In this document: in pieces, positions 8,889-16,258 of the stretch
Layout of the letters: each line of letters begins with the position of its first letter
Position numbering within the stretch: position 1 is the first letter of the stretch
From: an uncultured Eubacteriales bacterium
GTDB lineage: Bacteria > Bacillota > Clostridia > Christensenellales > CAG-138
Assembly (NCBI GenBank): GCA_900545265.1
Contig: UQYI01000022.1
Coordinates: 1-46,802 of the forward strand
Reading direction: 5' to 3'
Length of the DNA: 46,802 bases
The notes under the pieces: model-generated
What the model was told of the DNA's origin: nothing
What the model saw: the letters and a program-made list of their open reading frames with translations, nothing else
Database searches by the model: none
Position numbers and translations under genes: made by a program

Positions 8889-9286
8889 ACTTCCTCTACT
8901 TTCCTTTGGTCGCGTTCTTCCGCAGCATGTGCTTTGGGGCAACTATTGCAGCTTCCACAGGAACCGCAACTGCCGGAACACGAAAAATTCAATTGCCCTC
9001 CCTGTGCCATGAGAGCCGCTACAGCCTTTTGTGCTTCATTCAAGGCGCAAAGTTTTTTATTCTCCAAGAGCTCAGCATGCATACGTTCCGTATCCGCATT
9101 AAGTGCAACAACTTCTTCGGAAGAGAAGTTTCCTTTTTGCACCATGGCTACCAGCATAGCTGCCTTGGTTTGATAAGAGGAGAGAAGTTCCTTCAAGGCG
9201 GCATCTTCTGCCACGGCTTGCCGAGCAGTCAGATACACCATCATCTCCGTGCTCTTCAAAATATCGACAGGTTGTTTTTTTTCCAT
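8885..9286 (-). CDS. YmcA/YlbF-family regulator with cysteine-rich tail
   Basis: 133 residues starting MEKKQPVDIL. The start at 9286 has GGAG 8 bases upstream; the ATG six bases earlier is too close to it. It is mostly helical like the Com_YlbF family. In B. subtilis, YmcA, YlbF and YaaT form a complex that carries iron-sulfur clusters and aids RNA processing and sporulation phosphorelay. The tail holds SCSGSC, GSCGSCNSC-type cysteine repeats (six Cys within about 18 residues), a possible metal site. Its place between miaB and mutS matches ymcA in Bacillus, which supports the YmcA assignment over YlbF. Confidence 0.8.
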   Translation of the reverse strand: MEKKQPVDILKSTEMMVYLTARQAVAEDAALKELLSSYQTKAAMLVAMVQKGNFSSEEVVALNADTERMHAELLENKKLCALNEAQKAVAALMAQGGQLNFSCSGSCGSCGSCNSCPKAHAAEERDQRKVEEV

Positions 9287-9299
9287 ATGCATATCTCCG

Positions 9300-10691
9300 T
9301 TACAGAAGCTTCCCATGCAGGGAGTTCTTAACGCATTTTTGAATCTCAACCTGCTGATAAGTGCCTACCAGAGTTGGATCACCAGAGAAATACACCATCT
9401 TGAAGGTATCCAGTTTCCCATAGAGCGTGGGCGTATCCCTGAGATCGCACCCCTCTACCAAAACCTGTCCACGGACGCCCAAATACTTTTGATTATTCTC
9501 CTGCGTCTTTCTTGCCTGTACTTCATTGAGGCGGCGCAATCTATCCTTTTTAATGCTTTCAGGTACCTGATTAGGCATCAATGCCGCTTTTGTCCCCGCC
9601 CTGGGCGAGTATTTGAATGTAAAAGCTGCCGAAAATCCTACCTGTTCCATAAGAGACAACGTATCATCAAAATCCTCTTCTGTTTCACCCGGAAAGCCCA
9701 CGATTACATCCGTAGTCAATTCTACCCCCGGAACACGCTGACGCAAAGACGCTACCAAAGCTAAATACTCGTCTCGCGTGTACCGCCGATTCATTTCTTT
9801 CAGAATCCGGGTGCTTCCGGATTGCACCGGAAGATGAATGTGCCGGCAGACCTTATCGTTTTCTGCCATAGCGTCCATTAAGCGCGGTGTCAAATCTTTA
9901 GGATGCGAAGATATAAATCGAATGCGCTGGAGCCCTTCCACTTTATTCACTTCGCGCAACAGGTCAGAAAAGTCTACGCCAAGTCCCTTACCGTAAGAAT
10001 TAACATTTTGTCCCAGTAATGTGATCTCTGTAACACCATCCTGGACAAGGCTCCGGCATTCAGTCACAATGTCTTCTATGTTACGGCTTCTTTCTCTGCC
10101 GCGAACAAAAGGTACAATACAATAGGTGCAAAAATTGTCACAACCATAAGTGATATTCACATAGGCCGAATATGGCGTCAAACGCCGAGCCGGAAGGCCT
10201 TCACAAATGGCATACTCTTCTTCATCGGTTAGGCATACTCTGCCACCCTCATTAACTTCGTACAGCATTTCCGGCAACCGCCAAAGCACGTTTGTGCCGA
10301 AAACAAGATCTACAAAAGGGAATCGCTTAAGCAGTTTTTGCGCAATAGATTGCTGCTGCATCATACAACCGCAAATCCCGAGGATCATATCCCCCTCCTG
10401 CTCCTTACGCTCCCGCAGCGCACCGATGTTGGCAAGAAGCTTTTTTTCGGCATGATCCCGAACACAACATGTGTTAAAAAGAATCACTTTAGCTGCCTCT
10501 TTATTAGCGGCAGACTGATAGCCCATCTTCTCCAGTAAAGCGGAAATAGTTTCAGAATCCCTGGCATTCATCTGGCAGCCATAAGTCTCTACATAATAAG
10601 TAAGGCTTTTGCCGGAAACCTGTTCCCGAACTCGTCCAATAAGCTCCCGTTGAAGTGCTTTACGTTCTTCAGATATTTTTTTTGTTTGCAT
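9300..10691 (-). CDS. miaB: tRNA-2-methylthio-N6-dimethylallyladenosine synthase
   Basis: A 463-residue radical SAM methylthiotransferase that converts i6A37 to ms2i6A37, the step after MiaA. The N-terminal cluster cysteines are C39 (YGCQMN), C75 (NTCCVR) and C109 (GCM). The radical SAM cysteines are C184, C188 and C191 (GCDNFCTYC). A C-terminal TRAM domain covers roughly the last 65 residues. The ATG has GGAGA 8 bases upstream. It is the first gene of the operon. Confidence 0.97.
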   Translation of the reverse strand: MQTKKISEERKALQRELIGRVREQVSGKSLTYYVETYGCQMNARDSETISALLEKMGYQSAANKEAAKVILFNTCCVRDHAEKKLLANIGALRERKEQEGDMILGICGCMMQQQSIAQKLLKRFPFVDLVFGTNVLWRLPEMLYEVNEGGRVCLTDEEEYAICEGLPARRLTPYSAYVNITYGCDNFCTYCIVPFVRGRERSRNIEDIVTECRSLVQDGVTEITLLGQNVNSYGKGLGVDFSDLLREVNKVEGLQRIRFISSHPKDLTPRLMDAMAENDKVCRHIHLPVQSGSTRILKEMNRRYTRDEYLALVASLRQRVPGVELTTDVIVGFPGETEEDFDDTLSLMEQVGFSAAFTFKYSPRAGTKAALMPNQVPESIKKDRLRRLNEVQARKTQENNQKYLGVRGQVLVEGCDLRDTPTLYGKLDTFKMVYFSGDPTLVGTYQQVEIQKCVKNSLHGKLL

Positions 10692-10719
10692 GAACTAAAT
10701 CTCCATATTAAATTAAATT

Positions 10720-10748
10720 ATTATACCGCATTTTTCGCTACATCACAA
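10720..10748 (-). promoter_or_regulatory. Promoter of the miaB-ymcA-mutS-mutL-miaA-ynbB operon
   Basis: TTGTGA (10748-10743), a 17-base spacer and a perfect TATAAT (10725-10720), giving a leader of about 22 bases before the miaB ATG. No other strong promoter is seen down to 2077. Confidence 0.8.
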
Positions 10749-10766
10749 CACGTTTTTAGAAAAGAA

Positions 10767-10794
10767 AAAGCACTTACATATTAGTAAGTGCTTT
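10767..10794 (-). terminator. Terminator-like hairpin upstream of miaB
   Basis: An 11-base perfect stem (10767-10777 with 10784-10794), a 6-base loop and, on the minus strand, a CTTTTTCTTTTC tract. It would stop minus-strand transcripts coming from the tRNA side before the miaB promoter. Confidence 0.7.
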
Positions 10795-10801
10795 CCTGTC
10801 A

Positions 10802-10963
10802 ATGACGAACAAAAAGGAGCGTCCTTTTAGGGGGGAACAGGGCAGGCGTCCACAGGAATTTGAGCCCCAAATATATGAAAACATTACGACTAGTGACGAA
10901 GAATCAATGAAAAAAGTTGAGGAATATGGTATAATAAATTTGGAACGGATGAGTAAAAGATGA
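10802..10963 (+). CDS. Small ORF of unknown function (53 residues)
   Basis: An open frame from ATG at 10802 to TGA at 10961, beginning MTNKKERPFRGEQGRR and ending NLERMSKR. It is hydrophilic with a basic first third and a Glu-rich middle. No ribosome site precedes the ATG, which lies right after a hairpin, so it may be the remnant of a longer gene. I do not recognise it. It sits in the AT-rich patch with the MazG-like gene. Confidence 0.3.
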   Translation: MTNKKERPFRGEQGRRPQEFEPQIYENITTSDEESMKKVEEYGIINLERMSKR

Positions 10964-11045
10964 AGCGTAGTAATTACGCGGAGGAGTTCAATTGAAGATT
11001 TTAATATTATAAAATAGAAAAAATATAAACAAGATAGGAGTAAAA

Positions 11046-11360
11046 ATGGATTTAAAAGAAGTACAAAAGCAAATATGGGATAATAAATTAAGAAAAGGAT
11101 TTAATACAACCGATGTTTGCAAAGAATTTTGCTTTTTAAATGGAGAGGTTGCTGAAGCTTTTGAACCCCATTATAAAAAGAAAGATGATTTAGGCTCAGA
11201 ACTTGCAGATGTCGCAATTTACTTATTAGGCCTATCTCAGATGTTGGGATTTTCATTGGAAGAAGAGATAAATAACAAATTAAAGATTAATGAAAATAGA
11301 CATTATGAAAAAGTCAATGAGGTTCTTTTAAAAAAGGTAAATAACGATGATGACAACTAA
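11046..11360 (+). CDS. MazG-like nucleotide pyrophosphohydrolase
   Basis: A 104-residue all-alpha NTP pyrophosphatase of the MazG-like type. The metal-binding pattern ExxE...ExxD is clear: E34-V-A-E37 and E52-L-A-D55, followed by the hydrophobic helix VAIYLLGLSQMLG. Such enzymes hydrolyse (d)NTPs to NMP and pyrophosphate, often as house-cleaning or in mobile and defence contexts; the substrate here is unknown. AGGAG lies 5 bases before the ATG. The gene is visibly more AT-rich than its neighbours and stands alone between the miaB operon and a tRNA cluster, which suggests horizontal acquisition. Confidence 0.85.
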   Translation: MDLKEVQKQIWDNKLRKGFNTTDVCKEFCFLNGEVAEAFEPHYKKKDDLGSELADVAIYLLGLSQMLGFSLEEEINNKLKINENRHYEKVNEVLLKKVNNDDDN

Positions 11361-11385
11361 GTTAATAAATAAAGAAAACTATGTC

Positions 11386-11408
11386 GCGCAAAAATCCTTT
11401 TTTTGTGC
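11386..11408 (+). terminator. Possible terminator of the MazG-like gene
   Basis: A stem of nine bases (GCGCAAAAA with the T-run and GTGC at 11400-11408, one G-T pair) ends 48 bases after the stop. The stem is AT-rich, so this is a weak call. Confidence 0.35.
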
Positions 11409-11466
11409 AATCATTAAAGAATAAACTACCATAAAAACAGCAATTTACCCCTGTTTTGCATAGAAA

Positions 11467-11511
11467 AAGACACAAGCAGTTGAACTTTATACGCGCAGCT
11501 GCTTGTGTCTT
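11467..11511 (-). terminator. Rho-independent terminator of the tRNA cluster
   Basis: A 13-base perfect stem (11467-11479 with 11499-11511), followed on the minus strand by a T-rich tract. It starts 3 bases after the CCA end of the tRNA-Leu gene. Confidence 0.9.
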
Positions 11512-11513
11512 GA

Positions 11514-11600
11514 TGGTGCGGGAAACAGGACTTGAACCTGCATGCTGTTGCCAGCATACGGACCTGAACCGTACGCGTCTGCCAATTCCGCCATTCCCGC
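11514..11600 (-). tRNA. tRNA-Leu (anticodon CAG)
   Basis: Acceptor stem GCGGGAA/TTCCCGC, long variable arm and anticodon loop TTCAGGT between TACGG and CCGTA. The CCA end is encoded (11516-11514). It is the last gene of the cluster. Confidence 0.95.
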
Positions 11601-11605
11601 ATTCT

Positions 11606-11690
<85 letters not shown>

Positions 11691-11718
11691 AAACTTTAAT
11701 GTATTTACTTATCAAGGT

Positions 11719-11793
11719 TGGAGCTGGTGATAGGAGTCGAACCTACAACCTGCTGATTACAAATCAGCTGCTCTGCCATTGAGCCACACCAGC
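11719..11793 (-). tRNA. tRNA-Thr (anticodon TGT)
   Basis: Starts GCTGGTGTGGCTC; anticodon loop TTTGTAA between GCTGA and TCAGC. CCA is encoded. Confidence 0.95.
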
Positions 11794-11827
11794 AGAAAAC
11801 CGCTCGGTGAGGTGTACCATTCAAAAA

Positions 11828-11904
11828 TGGCGACCCGGAGGGGGCTCGAACCCCTGACCTCCAGCGTGACAGGCTGGCGTACTAACCAACTGTACTACCG
11901 GGCC
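11828..11904 (-). tRNA. tRNA-Asp (anticodon GTC)
   Basis: Acceptor GGCCCGG/CCGGGTC with discriminator G, anticodon loop CTGTCAC. CCA is encoded. Confidence 0.95.
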
Positions 11905-11910
11905 ACATCG

Positions 11911-11987
11911 TGGTGGGCCTTCAGGGACTTGAACCCCGGACCAATCGGTTATGAGCCGACCGCTCTGACCAACTGAGCTAAAGGCCC
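11911..11987 (-). tRNA. tRNA with anticodon CAT (Met or lysidine-modified Ile)
   Basis: Acceptor GGGCCTT/AAGGCCC, D-arm TTAGCTCAGTTGGTC, anticodon loop CTCATAA in the stem GTCGG/CCGAT, CCA encoded. It is not the initiator, which has a C-A mismatch at 1-72 and three G-C pairs in the anticodon stem. The body resembles Gram-positive tRNA-Ile2, which needs TilS, but elongator Met cannot be excluded by eye. Confidence 0.93.
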
Positions 11988-12011
11988 ATATGTACCACGT
12001 TCAAAAATGAA

Positions 12012-12087
12012 TGGTGACCCCGAGGAGACTCGAACTCCTGTTACCGCCGTGAAAGGGCGGTGTCTTAGACCGCTTGACCACGGGGCC
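12012..12087 (-). tRNA. tRNA-Glu (anticodon TTC)
   Basis: Acceptor GGCCCCG/CGGGGTC, anticodon loop CTTTCAC in the stem CCGCC/GGCGG. CCA is encoded. Confidence 0.95.
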
Positions 12088-12091
12088 ACAT

Positions 12092-12168
12092 TGGTCGGGG
12101 TGAGAGGATTTGAACCTCCGGCCCCATGCTCCCAAAGCACGTGCGCTACCGGACTGCGCTACACCCCG
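12092..12168 (-). tRNA. tRNA-Pro (anticodon TGG)
   Basis: Acceptor CGGGGTG/CACCCCG, anticodon loop TTTGGGA. CCA is encoded. It is the first gene of the cluster. Confidence 0.95.
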
Positions 12169-12200
12169 AAGCACTCCGCACATCTTTCAGCGACTTCGTT

Positions 12201-12229
12201 ATCATACACCAACCGGGCGAAAATGTCAA
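12201..12229 (-). promoter_or_regulatory. Promoter of the seven-gene tRNA cluster
   Basis: A perfect TTGACA (12229-12224), a 17-base spacer and TATGAT (12206-12201), 33 bases upstream of tRNA-Pro. It is the best promoter match in the window, as expected for stable RNA. Confidence 0.9.
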
Positions 12230-12243
12230 CAACTTTTTTGAAA

Positions 12244-13728
12244 TTATTTTCTGGTCCCAAAAATACTTCTGGTGATGGCTCTTCCAATCTCTCTTCCAAA
12301 GGTGCTGAGAATGGAATTTGTTACCCGTTCCGCGGACTTTTTTACATATTTACTTATTACACTTTCCTGCTTTTTCTCTTTCTTTTCGATTTTAAGCTCT
12401 TTTACTTTTTTAGTTGACTTGGGTGCTTCATCCTCTTCCGTTTTCTGTTCTTCTGTCAACTTTTCATATGCAGAGTATAGATCCACAGGATCTTTATACT
12501 TGCAAGACAGAGGATCATTCCGAATAGCCTTTTTCCGAGTGGTGTCCATGCAGGGAGCCATTAAGCTTTGCGGTGGCAGAATACCTGCATTCTCCACCAT
12601 GGTAGGAATACCCTCTTTATCCAGGAAAGAAACCAGTGCTTCCCCGGTACCCAGATTCATTATGGCCTCCTCCGCCTTAAATGCGGGATTCGCACGGAAT
12701 GTGGATGCCGCTATGCGAACTGCCTTGGCTTCCGCCGGAGTATAAGCCCTAAGTGCATGCTGCACACGGTTGCTCAACTGGCTGAGAACCGCATTGGGGA
12801 TATCTGCCGGACTCTGACTGATGAAGTAGATACCTACCCCTTTGCTGCGGATAAGCTTCACCACCTGCACCACTTTCTCCAAAAAGGCCTTTGGCGCATC
12901 GTTAAACAGCAAATGCGCTTCGTCAAAGAAAAACACCATGGTGGGTTTTTCGGGCTCTCCGACTTCTGGCAGAATATTAAAAAGTTCTGTCATCATCCAA
13001 AGTAAAAATGTACTGTAGAGCAAAGGAGAATTAACCAGTTTTGTGGCATCCAACAGGTTGATATATCCTCTCCCCTGTTCATCCCTGCGCATCCAGTCTT
13101 TGATCTCCAAAGAAGGCTCTCCAAAGAATTGATCTCCGCCCATATCCTCCAGTTTTAAGAGGGCACGTTGAATAGCGCCAACACTCTGAGGCGTAACATT
13201 GCCATACTTGGTCACCAGTTCGGAGCGATGCTCTGAAAGATAGGTAAGCATAGCGCGCAGATCCTTCAGATCTATAAGCAAAAGCCCATTATCATCTGCC
13301 ACACGGAAAGCAATATGCAGCACCCCGCACTGCACCTCCGTCAAATCCAGAAGTCTGCCCAAAAGCACAGGCCCCATATCGGAAATAGTGACCCGCACCG
13401 GGATCCCTTTTTGACCGTAGATGTCCCAAAAAGCTACAGGGTAAGAGGTGTATTGGAAGATGCTTTCCAACCCGAAGCGACGGATGCGCTTCTGCATCCC
13501 CTCATTGTTTTCCCCTGGCTCTGCAAGGCCGCTGACATCCCCCTTCACATCCGCCATAAAAACAGGTACACCCATGTCTGAGAAAGATTCTGCCATTACT
13601 TTCATTGTAACGGTTTTTCCAGTACCGGTGGCGCCTGCAATTAAACCGTGCCTATTGGCCATTGCCGGATTCAAATACAGCCGTTTATCGCCAGCCATAG
13701 CCACATATATATTCTCATCCATGTACAT
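12244..13728 (-). CDS. HerA/YjgR-like ATPase (DUF853 family)
   Basis: A 494-residue FtsK/HerA-superfamily ATPase. Walker A is GATGTGKT (32-39), Walker B is MVFFFDEAHLLF, and a sensor-like FISQSPADIP follows. The family is annotated as HerA-like helicase or DUF853 (E. coli YjgR); its task is not established, though DNA pumping is likely from the fold. A Lys/Glu-rich linker near residues 420-460 precedes a C-terminal tail. The first ATG (13728) has AAGGAG 10 bases upstream. It is monocistronic, with its own promoter, and ends just before the tRNA promoter. Confidence 0.88.
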   Translation of the reverse strand: MYMDENIYVAMAGDKRLYLNPAMANRHGLIAGATGTGKTVTMKVMAESFSDMGVPVFMADVKGDVSGLAEPGENNEGMQKRIRRFGLESIFQYTSYPVAFWDIYGQKGIPVRVTISDMGPVLLGRLLDLTEVQCGVLHIAFRVADDNGLLLIDLKDLRAMLTYLSEHRSELVTKYGNVTPQSVGAIQRALLKLEDMGGDQFFGEPSLEIKDWMRRDEQGRGYINLLDATKLVNSPLLYSTFLLWMMTELFNILPEVGEPEKPTMVFFFDEAHLLFNDAPKAFLEKVVQVVKLIRSKGVGIYFISQSPADIPNAVLSQLSNRVQHALRAYTPAEAKAVRIAASTFRANPAFKAEEAIMNLGTGEALVSFLDKEGIPTMVENAGILPPQSLMAPCMDTTRKKAIRNDPLSCKYKDPVDLYSAYEKLTEEQKTEEDEAPKSTKKVKELKIEKKEKKQESVISKYVKKSAERVTNSILSTFGREIGRAITRSIFGTRK

Positions 13729-13760
13729 AAATCGTGTTCTCCTTCTGACAGATTAAATAT

Positions 13761-13789
13761 ATGATACCAGCTTTATTGTGGAAGAACAA
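13761..13789 (-). promoter_or_regulatory. Promoter of the HerA-like gene
   Basis: TTGTTC (13789-13784), a 17-base spacer and TATCAT (13766-13761) preceded by TGG, an extended -10. Confidence 0.65.
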
Positions 13790-13807
13790 GATAAAAGCAT
13801 GAATTAC

Positions 13808-13839
13808 AAAAAAACTCTCCCATATTTCAGGGAGAGTTT
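13808..13839 (-). terminator. Rho-independent terminator of the SPFH gene
   Basis: A 10-base perfect stem (13812-13821 with 13830-13839), 8-base loop and a run of seven T on the minus strand, 17 bases after the SPFH stop. Confidence 0.9.
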
Positions 13840-13855
13840 CATGTTCACGCTCAGA

Positions 13856-15172
13856 TTACTTTACGATATCTCCATCGTTAAAGGGATCTCCGCACTGGGG
13901 GCAGAACTTAGGCGGATGGGCAGGATCCTCAGGCTCCCAGCCACACTTATCGCACTTGTACAGACGGGCACCCGCCGGCTTCTTGGCGCCGCATTCCACG
14001 CAAAACTTCCCTTTATTCTTAGTACCGCAGGAAGTGCATACCCAACCATCGTCTGCAGGCTTTTTTGTGCCGCATTCCGGGCAAAAGTTACCGGTCGCCT
14101 CATGACCGCAGGCCGGGCATTTCCACCCTCCGGAAACAGAGGCAGCCGGCTGTGCAGGCTGCCGAGGCGCCATGTTGTACAACTCCTGAGCGTTCATACC
14201 GCCAGCATTAGCAGCCATGTTCATGCCCATAAAGGCCATGGCCGCCCCACCCTCGTTCTGGGCCGCAGACTGCATTGCGGAAGCCTGTGCGCCTACCAGA
14301 TGGGCCGCCGCCATCCGAGGATCCCGGAAGGTTGCATTGCGCTGGAGCTCCTTAATCATATTTTCGTCTTCTTCGCTGGCTTTTACGCTGGAAACGCCAA
14401 AGGAGACGATCTCAATACCCCGCAGATCCCGCCACTTGCTGCTTAGCACCTCATTGAGGGCATCAGCGATTTCTGTGGTGTGACCAGGAAGAGCGGAATA
14501 GCGAATACCCATGTCGCTGATCTTGGCAAACGCCGGCTGCAACGCCGTCAGCAGCTCTGTCTTCATCTGACTTTCCAGATTATCTCGAGTATACCGCTGG
14601 GTTACATTACCGCAGACATTGGTGTAGAACAGAATAGGGTTATTGATATGAAAACTGTACTCGCCAAAGCAACGGATAGAAATATCCACATCCAGCCCAA
14701 TATTTTTATCCACTACCCGGAAAGGAACGGGAGAAGGTGTACCGTATTTGTTTCCTACCACTTCCTTGGTGTTGAAATAGTACACCCGCTGATCCTTTGG
14801 CGCATCTCCGCCGAAGGTGAACCGTTTGCCCATGGTTTTGAACACATTCTTTATGCTTTCACCCAGTTTTCCGGAAAAAATACTGGGTTCCGTAGAAGCA
14901 TCGTATACGAACTCACCGGGCTCGGCGCAAACTTCTGCTACCTTACCCTGATCCACGATCAACATGCATTGTCCATCGGCCACTGCAATCACAGAGCCGT
15001 TGGAAATAATGTTATCAGTTCCCTGTGTGTTGGAAGAACGAGCAGAATTAACCCGCTTTTGGCCTTTAACGGCCAGCACATCGGCCGGCAGAGCTTCACA
15101 ATAGAAATACTCTTTCCACTGGTCGGCCAACACGCCGCCCACAGCCCCTTTAGCAGCTTTAATAAGTCCCAT
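13856..15172 (-). CDS. SPFH-domain protein with three zinc ribbons (YdjI-like)
   Basis: 438 residues. The first 290 or so form an SPFH/virion-core-like domain of the type found in B. subtilis YdjI, which I recall as linked to PspA in the cell-envelope stress response. An Ala/Met/Gly-rich linker (about 290-345) leads to three zinc ribbons in the last 92 residues: CPACG...CPECG, CTSCG...CVECG and CDKCG...CPQCG. There is no signal peptide or membrane helix, so it should act on the cytoplasmic face. It follows the Tim44-like gene by 37 bases, and that protein also carries a zinc ribbon, so the two probably work together. Confidence 0.88.
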   Translation of the reverse strand: MGLIKAAKGAVGGVLADQWKEYFYCEALPADVLAVKGQKRVNSARSSNTQGTDNIISNGSVIAVADGQCMLIVDQGKVAEVCAEPGEFVYDASTEPSIFSGKLGESIKNVFKTMGKRFTFGGDAPKDQRVYYFNTKEVVGNKYGTPSPVPFRVVDKNIGLDVDISIRCFGEYSFHINNPILFYTNVCGNVTQRYTRDNLESQMKTELLTALQPAFAKISDMGIRYSALPGHTTEIADALNEVLSSKWRDLRGIEIVSFGVSSVKASEEDENMIKELQRNATFRDPRMAAAHLVGAQASAMQSAAQNEGGAAMAFMGMNMAANAGGMNAQELYNMAPRQPAQPAASVSGGWKCPACGHEATGNFCPECGTKKPADDGWVCTSCGTKNKGKFCVECGAKKPAGARLYKCDKCGWEPEDPAHPPKFCPQCGDPFNDGDIVK

Positions 15173-15209
15173 TTCTAAATCTCCTTTTTAGATTTCAATC
15201 GTCTGTCTT

Positions 15210-16100
15210 TTAATTTGTACGCTGAGAAATACCTTTGATGGCGCAAATAGCCCAATCCGTCTGCTGCTTGGTAATAACCGTGCCGCAGTAAGGACAGCGA
15301 GCGCTTGCGTTTACATCCAAAGGAGCCCCGCAGGAGGGACAGATGGTCTTCTGCTCTTTCTGCGACTCTGCCTGCGTCTGTACGCCGGATGCTCTGGACA
15401 GATCCCATTCATAGGTCATGAACTTTTCTCGACTCATATCGCCAGAGACCAGCTTCCCATTGGCGTCCATGGTATAATCTATGATTCGGGCTTGAATAGA
15501 CACATAGATGTGATCTTCTCCCCCTGCCTGCTTAAAGCCCCTGGGATCCACGCTGAGTACAGCAATGCGCTCCACATGGTTGGTCCAACCCTTGCTCTTA
15601 AGGGTATTCAGTTGCCGTTCCAGTTGTGTAAACAAGGCATCCGTGAAGTAAGGACGCATCGGCTCTATATCCTTATCCGTCCAGGCATTCTGTATTTTTA
15701 CATACAGATTGGAGAGCTTCTCCGTAAATTCCTGCTGATCAAATGTTGGATCCAGTTTGCTGTATTCACTCATGGAACGCAGGCCAGTTGTAAAGGTACC
15801 GCCAGCGTTCACAGGCTGCTGGTTCTTGCCTTTACCACCTTTTTTGGACATGATCATGCCAATAATGATAATAGCAACAAACAGGGCCGCCATGGTGCCA
15901 AAACCGCCGCCGTCATCGGAAGACGTGGAGCCGGAATAATAATAGTCATTGTTGCTCCAGCTGCTATCGGAACTGCCCCAATCGGAGCCTCCGCCGTAAT
16001 CGCTGTCACCAGAAAAACTTCCGAAATCTGCCCATGCAGGCGCAGAAAGTGCCAGCAGCAAACACAGAATAAGCCCCAAAGCCAAGAACTTTCTTTTCAT
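15210..16100 (-). CDS. Membrane Tim44-like domain protein with zinc ribbon
   Basis: 296 residues. A signal sequence (1-25, LILCLLLALSAPAWA) is followed by a Gly/Ser/Asp/Tyr-rich segment (26-68), a membrane helix around 69-87 (ALFVAIIIIGMIM), a Tim44-like alpha/beta domain (about 110-245), and a C-terminal zinc ribbon CPSCG...CPYCG near 253-275. The domain order puts the Tim44-like part and the ribbon in the cytoplasm. The ATG has AAAGGAG 6 bases upstream. It is the first gene of a two-gene unit with the SPFH protein. Role unknown; membrane-associated recruitment or envelope maintenance is an inference. Confidence 0.8.
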   Translation of the reverse strand: MKRKFLALGLILCLLLALSAPAWADFGSFSGDSDYGGGSDWGSSDSSWSNNDYYYSGSTSSDDGGGFGTMAALFVAIIIIGMIMSKKGGKGKNQQPVNAGGTFTTGLRSMSEYSKLDPTFDQQEFTEKLSNLYVKIQNAWTDKDIEPMRPYFTDALFTQLERQLNTLKSKGWTNHVERIAVLSVDPRGFKQAGGEDHIYVSIQARIIDYTMDANGKLVSGDMSREKFMTYEWDLSRASGVQTQAESQKEQKTICPSCGAPLDVNASARCPYCGTVITKQQTDWAICAIKGISQRTN

Positions 16101-16214
16101 TCAAATCTCCTTTTGCGGGATTCTGCGGAATAAAACACTAATCTTTCCGCCATATATACATGATTACTTTATCATATTGTACAGATTTTGTCCATAGTCC
16201 CATAGTAGGAAAAC

Positions 16215-16242
16215 TCCCCGGCCTATGCGAACAGGCCAGGGA
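16215..16242 (-). terminator. Terminator at the end of the hut operon
   Basis: An 11-base stem (16215-16225 with 16232-16242, two G-T pairs) and a TTTT tract on the minus strand, 17 bases after the fhs stop. Confidence 0.7.
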
Positions 16243-16258
16243 ATCCAGAACACATTTT

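Noticed and set aside
8889..8942. N-terminal extension of mutS
   Set aside because: The ATG at 8888 has the ATGA overlap and a ribosome site; the extension lies in the upstream gene and is not MutS-like.
12007..12417. 136-codon plus-strand frame over the tRNA genes
   Set aside because: It crosses two tRNAs and the tRNA promoter and has no ribosome site.
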